Origin: Anderseniella sp963787895
GTDB taxonomy: Bacteria > Pseudomonadota > Alphaproteobacteria > Rhizobiales > Aestuariivirgaceae
Length of the DNA stretch: 64,000 nt
Reading direction: 5' to 3'
Assembly: GCA_963787895.1 (NCBI GenBank)
Contig: CAWBEX010000008.1
Coordinates: 124,001-188,000, forward strand
Shown one piece after another: positions 63,455-64,000 of the stretch; within the stretch, counting starts at the first letter, position 1, and each line of letters opens with the position of its first letter. Below the pieces are notes generated by a model. It was not told the DNA's origin. It did no database searches and saw nothing but the letters and a program-made list of their open reading frames with translations. A program made the translations under genes and the position numbers.

Positions 63455-63883
63455 ATGGGCTACAGCGCCGGTTTTGAGCTTGAGAATGAACTGATGGACC
63501 GCTTCTGGTACTGGACCGGAGCATCCGGCAAACGTTACATCCATTCGATCTATACAGCCGACAACTGCCCGCCGTTGCCTGGAGCTATCTACATCGTTGT
63601 GCAACGACATGAGGCTGGCACTCGCATTCCGGTGCGCATAGGCCGCTTCTCACCATTGTGGGATTTCCCATTGCCAGCAGACTTCGCAGGTCCGGGTTAC
63701 GAGGTTCATGTTCATCTGCTCGCCGGCAGTGGTTGTGCAACCGCCAGTGCGTTCGATGATCTGGAAGCAAGCCTCGGCTTCGACGAAAACCGTGATATCA
63801 CAGAAAGCGCTGCAGAACGCCCGGTCGGCACAACCGGCTTCACCGAACAGTCCCTGCCATTATTTGCCGGATTGGCCGCCTGA
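63455..63883 (+). CDS. Unrecognised soluble protein
   Basis: This is 142 residues from ATG 63455, preceded by AGGAG at 63441-63445. It starts MGYSAGFELENELMDRFWYW and contains YIVVQRHEAGTRIPVRIGRF and VHVHLLAGSGCATASAFDDL. The pattern suggests an alpha/beta protein with no transmembrane segment or catalytic motif. It follows nrdJ by 74 bases. Its last 24 bases overlap a convergent gene. Confidence 0.7.
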   Translation: MGYSAGFELENELMDRFWYWTGASGKRYIHSIYTADNCPPLPGAIYIVVQRHEAGTRIPVRIGRFSPLWDFPLPADFAGPGYEVHVHLLAGSGCATASAFDDLEASLGFDENRDITESAAERPVGTTGFTEQSLPLFAGLAA

Positions 63884-64000
63884 CGAATAGGCTCTGGCCA
63901 GCGCCAGCACCTCGGACAAGTGCCCATCCTTGAGGCCCAGTTCATGCAGATGATCCAAGGTTGAGGAAATGTATTCGATGCATGGGCCCCCCTTGCCTTG
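63860..64000 (-). CDS. C-terminal part of an unrecognised protein (5' end outside window)
   Basis: The minus frame is open from base 64000 to TAA at 63862-63860 and reads GKGGPCIEYISSTLDHLHELGL then KDGHLSEVLALARAYSSG. This amphipathic helical sequence is protein-like and does not correspond to the shadow frame that starts inside it. Only 46 residues are visible. It overlaps the convergent plus-strand gene by 24 bases. The function cannot be stated. Confidence 0.55.
   Translation of the reverse strand, partial: QGKGGPCIEYISSTLDHLHELGLKDGHLSEVLALARAYSSGGQSGK

Overview
The window is a compact, roughly 58-60% GC bacterial chromosome segment with short gaps and many 1-10 base stop/start overlaps. 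It looks like an alphaproteobacterium, most likely of the order Hyphomicrobiales (Rhizobiales). The evidence is gene content and order: ffh-rpsP-rimM-trmD-rplS followed by leuC/leuD/leuB-asd, a ccmABCDG heme-export cluster, dapF-mtaB-ftsY-yciB, lysA followed by a large DUF4175/TIGR02302 protein, ftsE-ftsX-ydcF-plsC, a B12-dependent ribonucleotide reductase, and family markers such as DUF2794 and MJ0042 zinc-ribbon proteins. Genus cannot be read from the sequence. No rRNA, tRNA, CRISPR array, insertion sequence or prophage was seen.

Layout. 0-3.3 kb: end of a pyridoxal kinase gene, a DUF429 protein, a threonine/serine dehydratase, a DUF1330 protein, two palindromic repeats and a DUF1223 protein. 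3.4-9.1 kb: aconitase, divergent from the cytochrome c maturation genes ccmA-B-C-D-G. 9.1-14.1 kb (minus): a MarR regulator and the overlapping set dapF, mtaB (frameshifted), ftsY (with a 20-copy hexanucleotide repeat) and yciB. 14.4-18.7 kb: ffh, rpsP, rimM, trmD and rplS, closed by an intrinsic terminator. 18.9-23.7 kb: a fused transporter/spermidine-synthase-like protein, then a scarred stretch with a partly duplicated small-protein gene, two 5'-truncated reading frames, a methyltransferase and a small protein. 23.8-34.9 kb: leucine biosynthesis (leuC, leuD, leuB) and asd, interrupted by an M24/M20 hydrolase pair on the minus strand and small membrane proteins. 35-40.7 kb: htpG with a heat-shock-type promoter, a structured non-coding stretch, DUF2794, a Bax-inhibitor-like protein, phhB, a tyrosine phosphatase, thpR and a GDSL esterase. 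40.8-48.4 kb: an ABC exporter pair, a cobalamin adenosyltransferase, rhomboid, etfBA and 3-hydroxybutyryl-CoA dehydrogenase. 48.4-64 kb: TlpA, argH, LptM-like lipoprotein, lysA, DUF4175, hpt, zinc-ribbon protein, ftsEX, ydcF, plsC, class II nrdJ and two unrecognised genes, one cut by the window end.

How the genes fit together. asd, dapF and lysA serve the diaminopimelate/lysine branch used for cell wall and protein. leuBCD make leucine. ffh and ftsY are the two GTPases of co-translational membrane targeting. rpsP, rimM, trmD and rplS belong to ribosome assembly and tRNA modification. etfBA and the hydroxyacyl-CoA dehydrogenase point to acyl-CoA oxidation. The PduO-type adenosyltransferase could supply the cofactor for the class II ribonucleotide reductase.

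Most notable signals: (1) a dispersed imperfect-palindrome family (three good copies, two partial ones) next to rpsP, trmD and leuC and after the DUF1330 gene, whose outer stems differ but stay paired; (2) a bL19 ribosomal protein with a helix-hairpin-helix domain at its C-terminus; (3) a perfect (CAGGCT)20 tract in ftsY; (4) a decayed, rearranged stretch at 21.2-22.5 kb; (5) a metallopeptidase-family protein with QExxH in place of HExxH, and an M24 protein lacking its usual metal ligands; (6) an unexplained 12-bp inverted repeat and hairpin upstream of htpG. I found no complete new multi-gene defence or mobile system.
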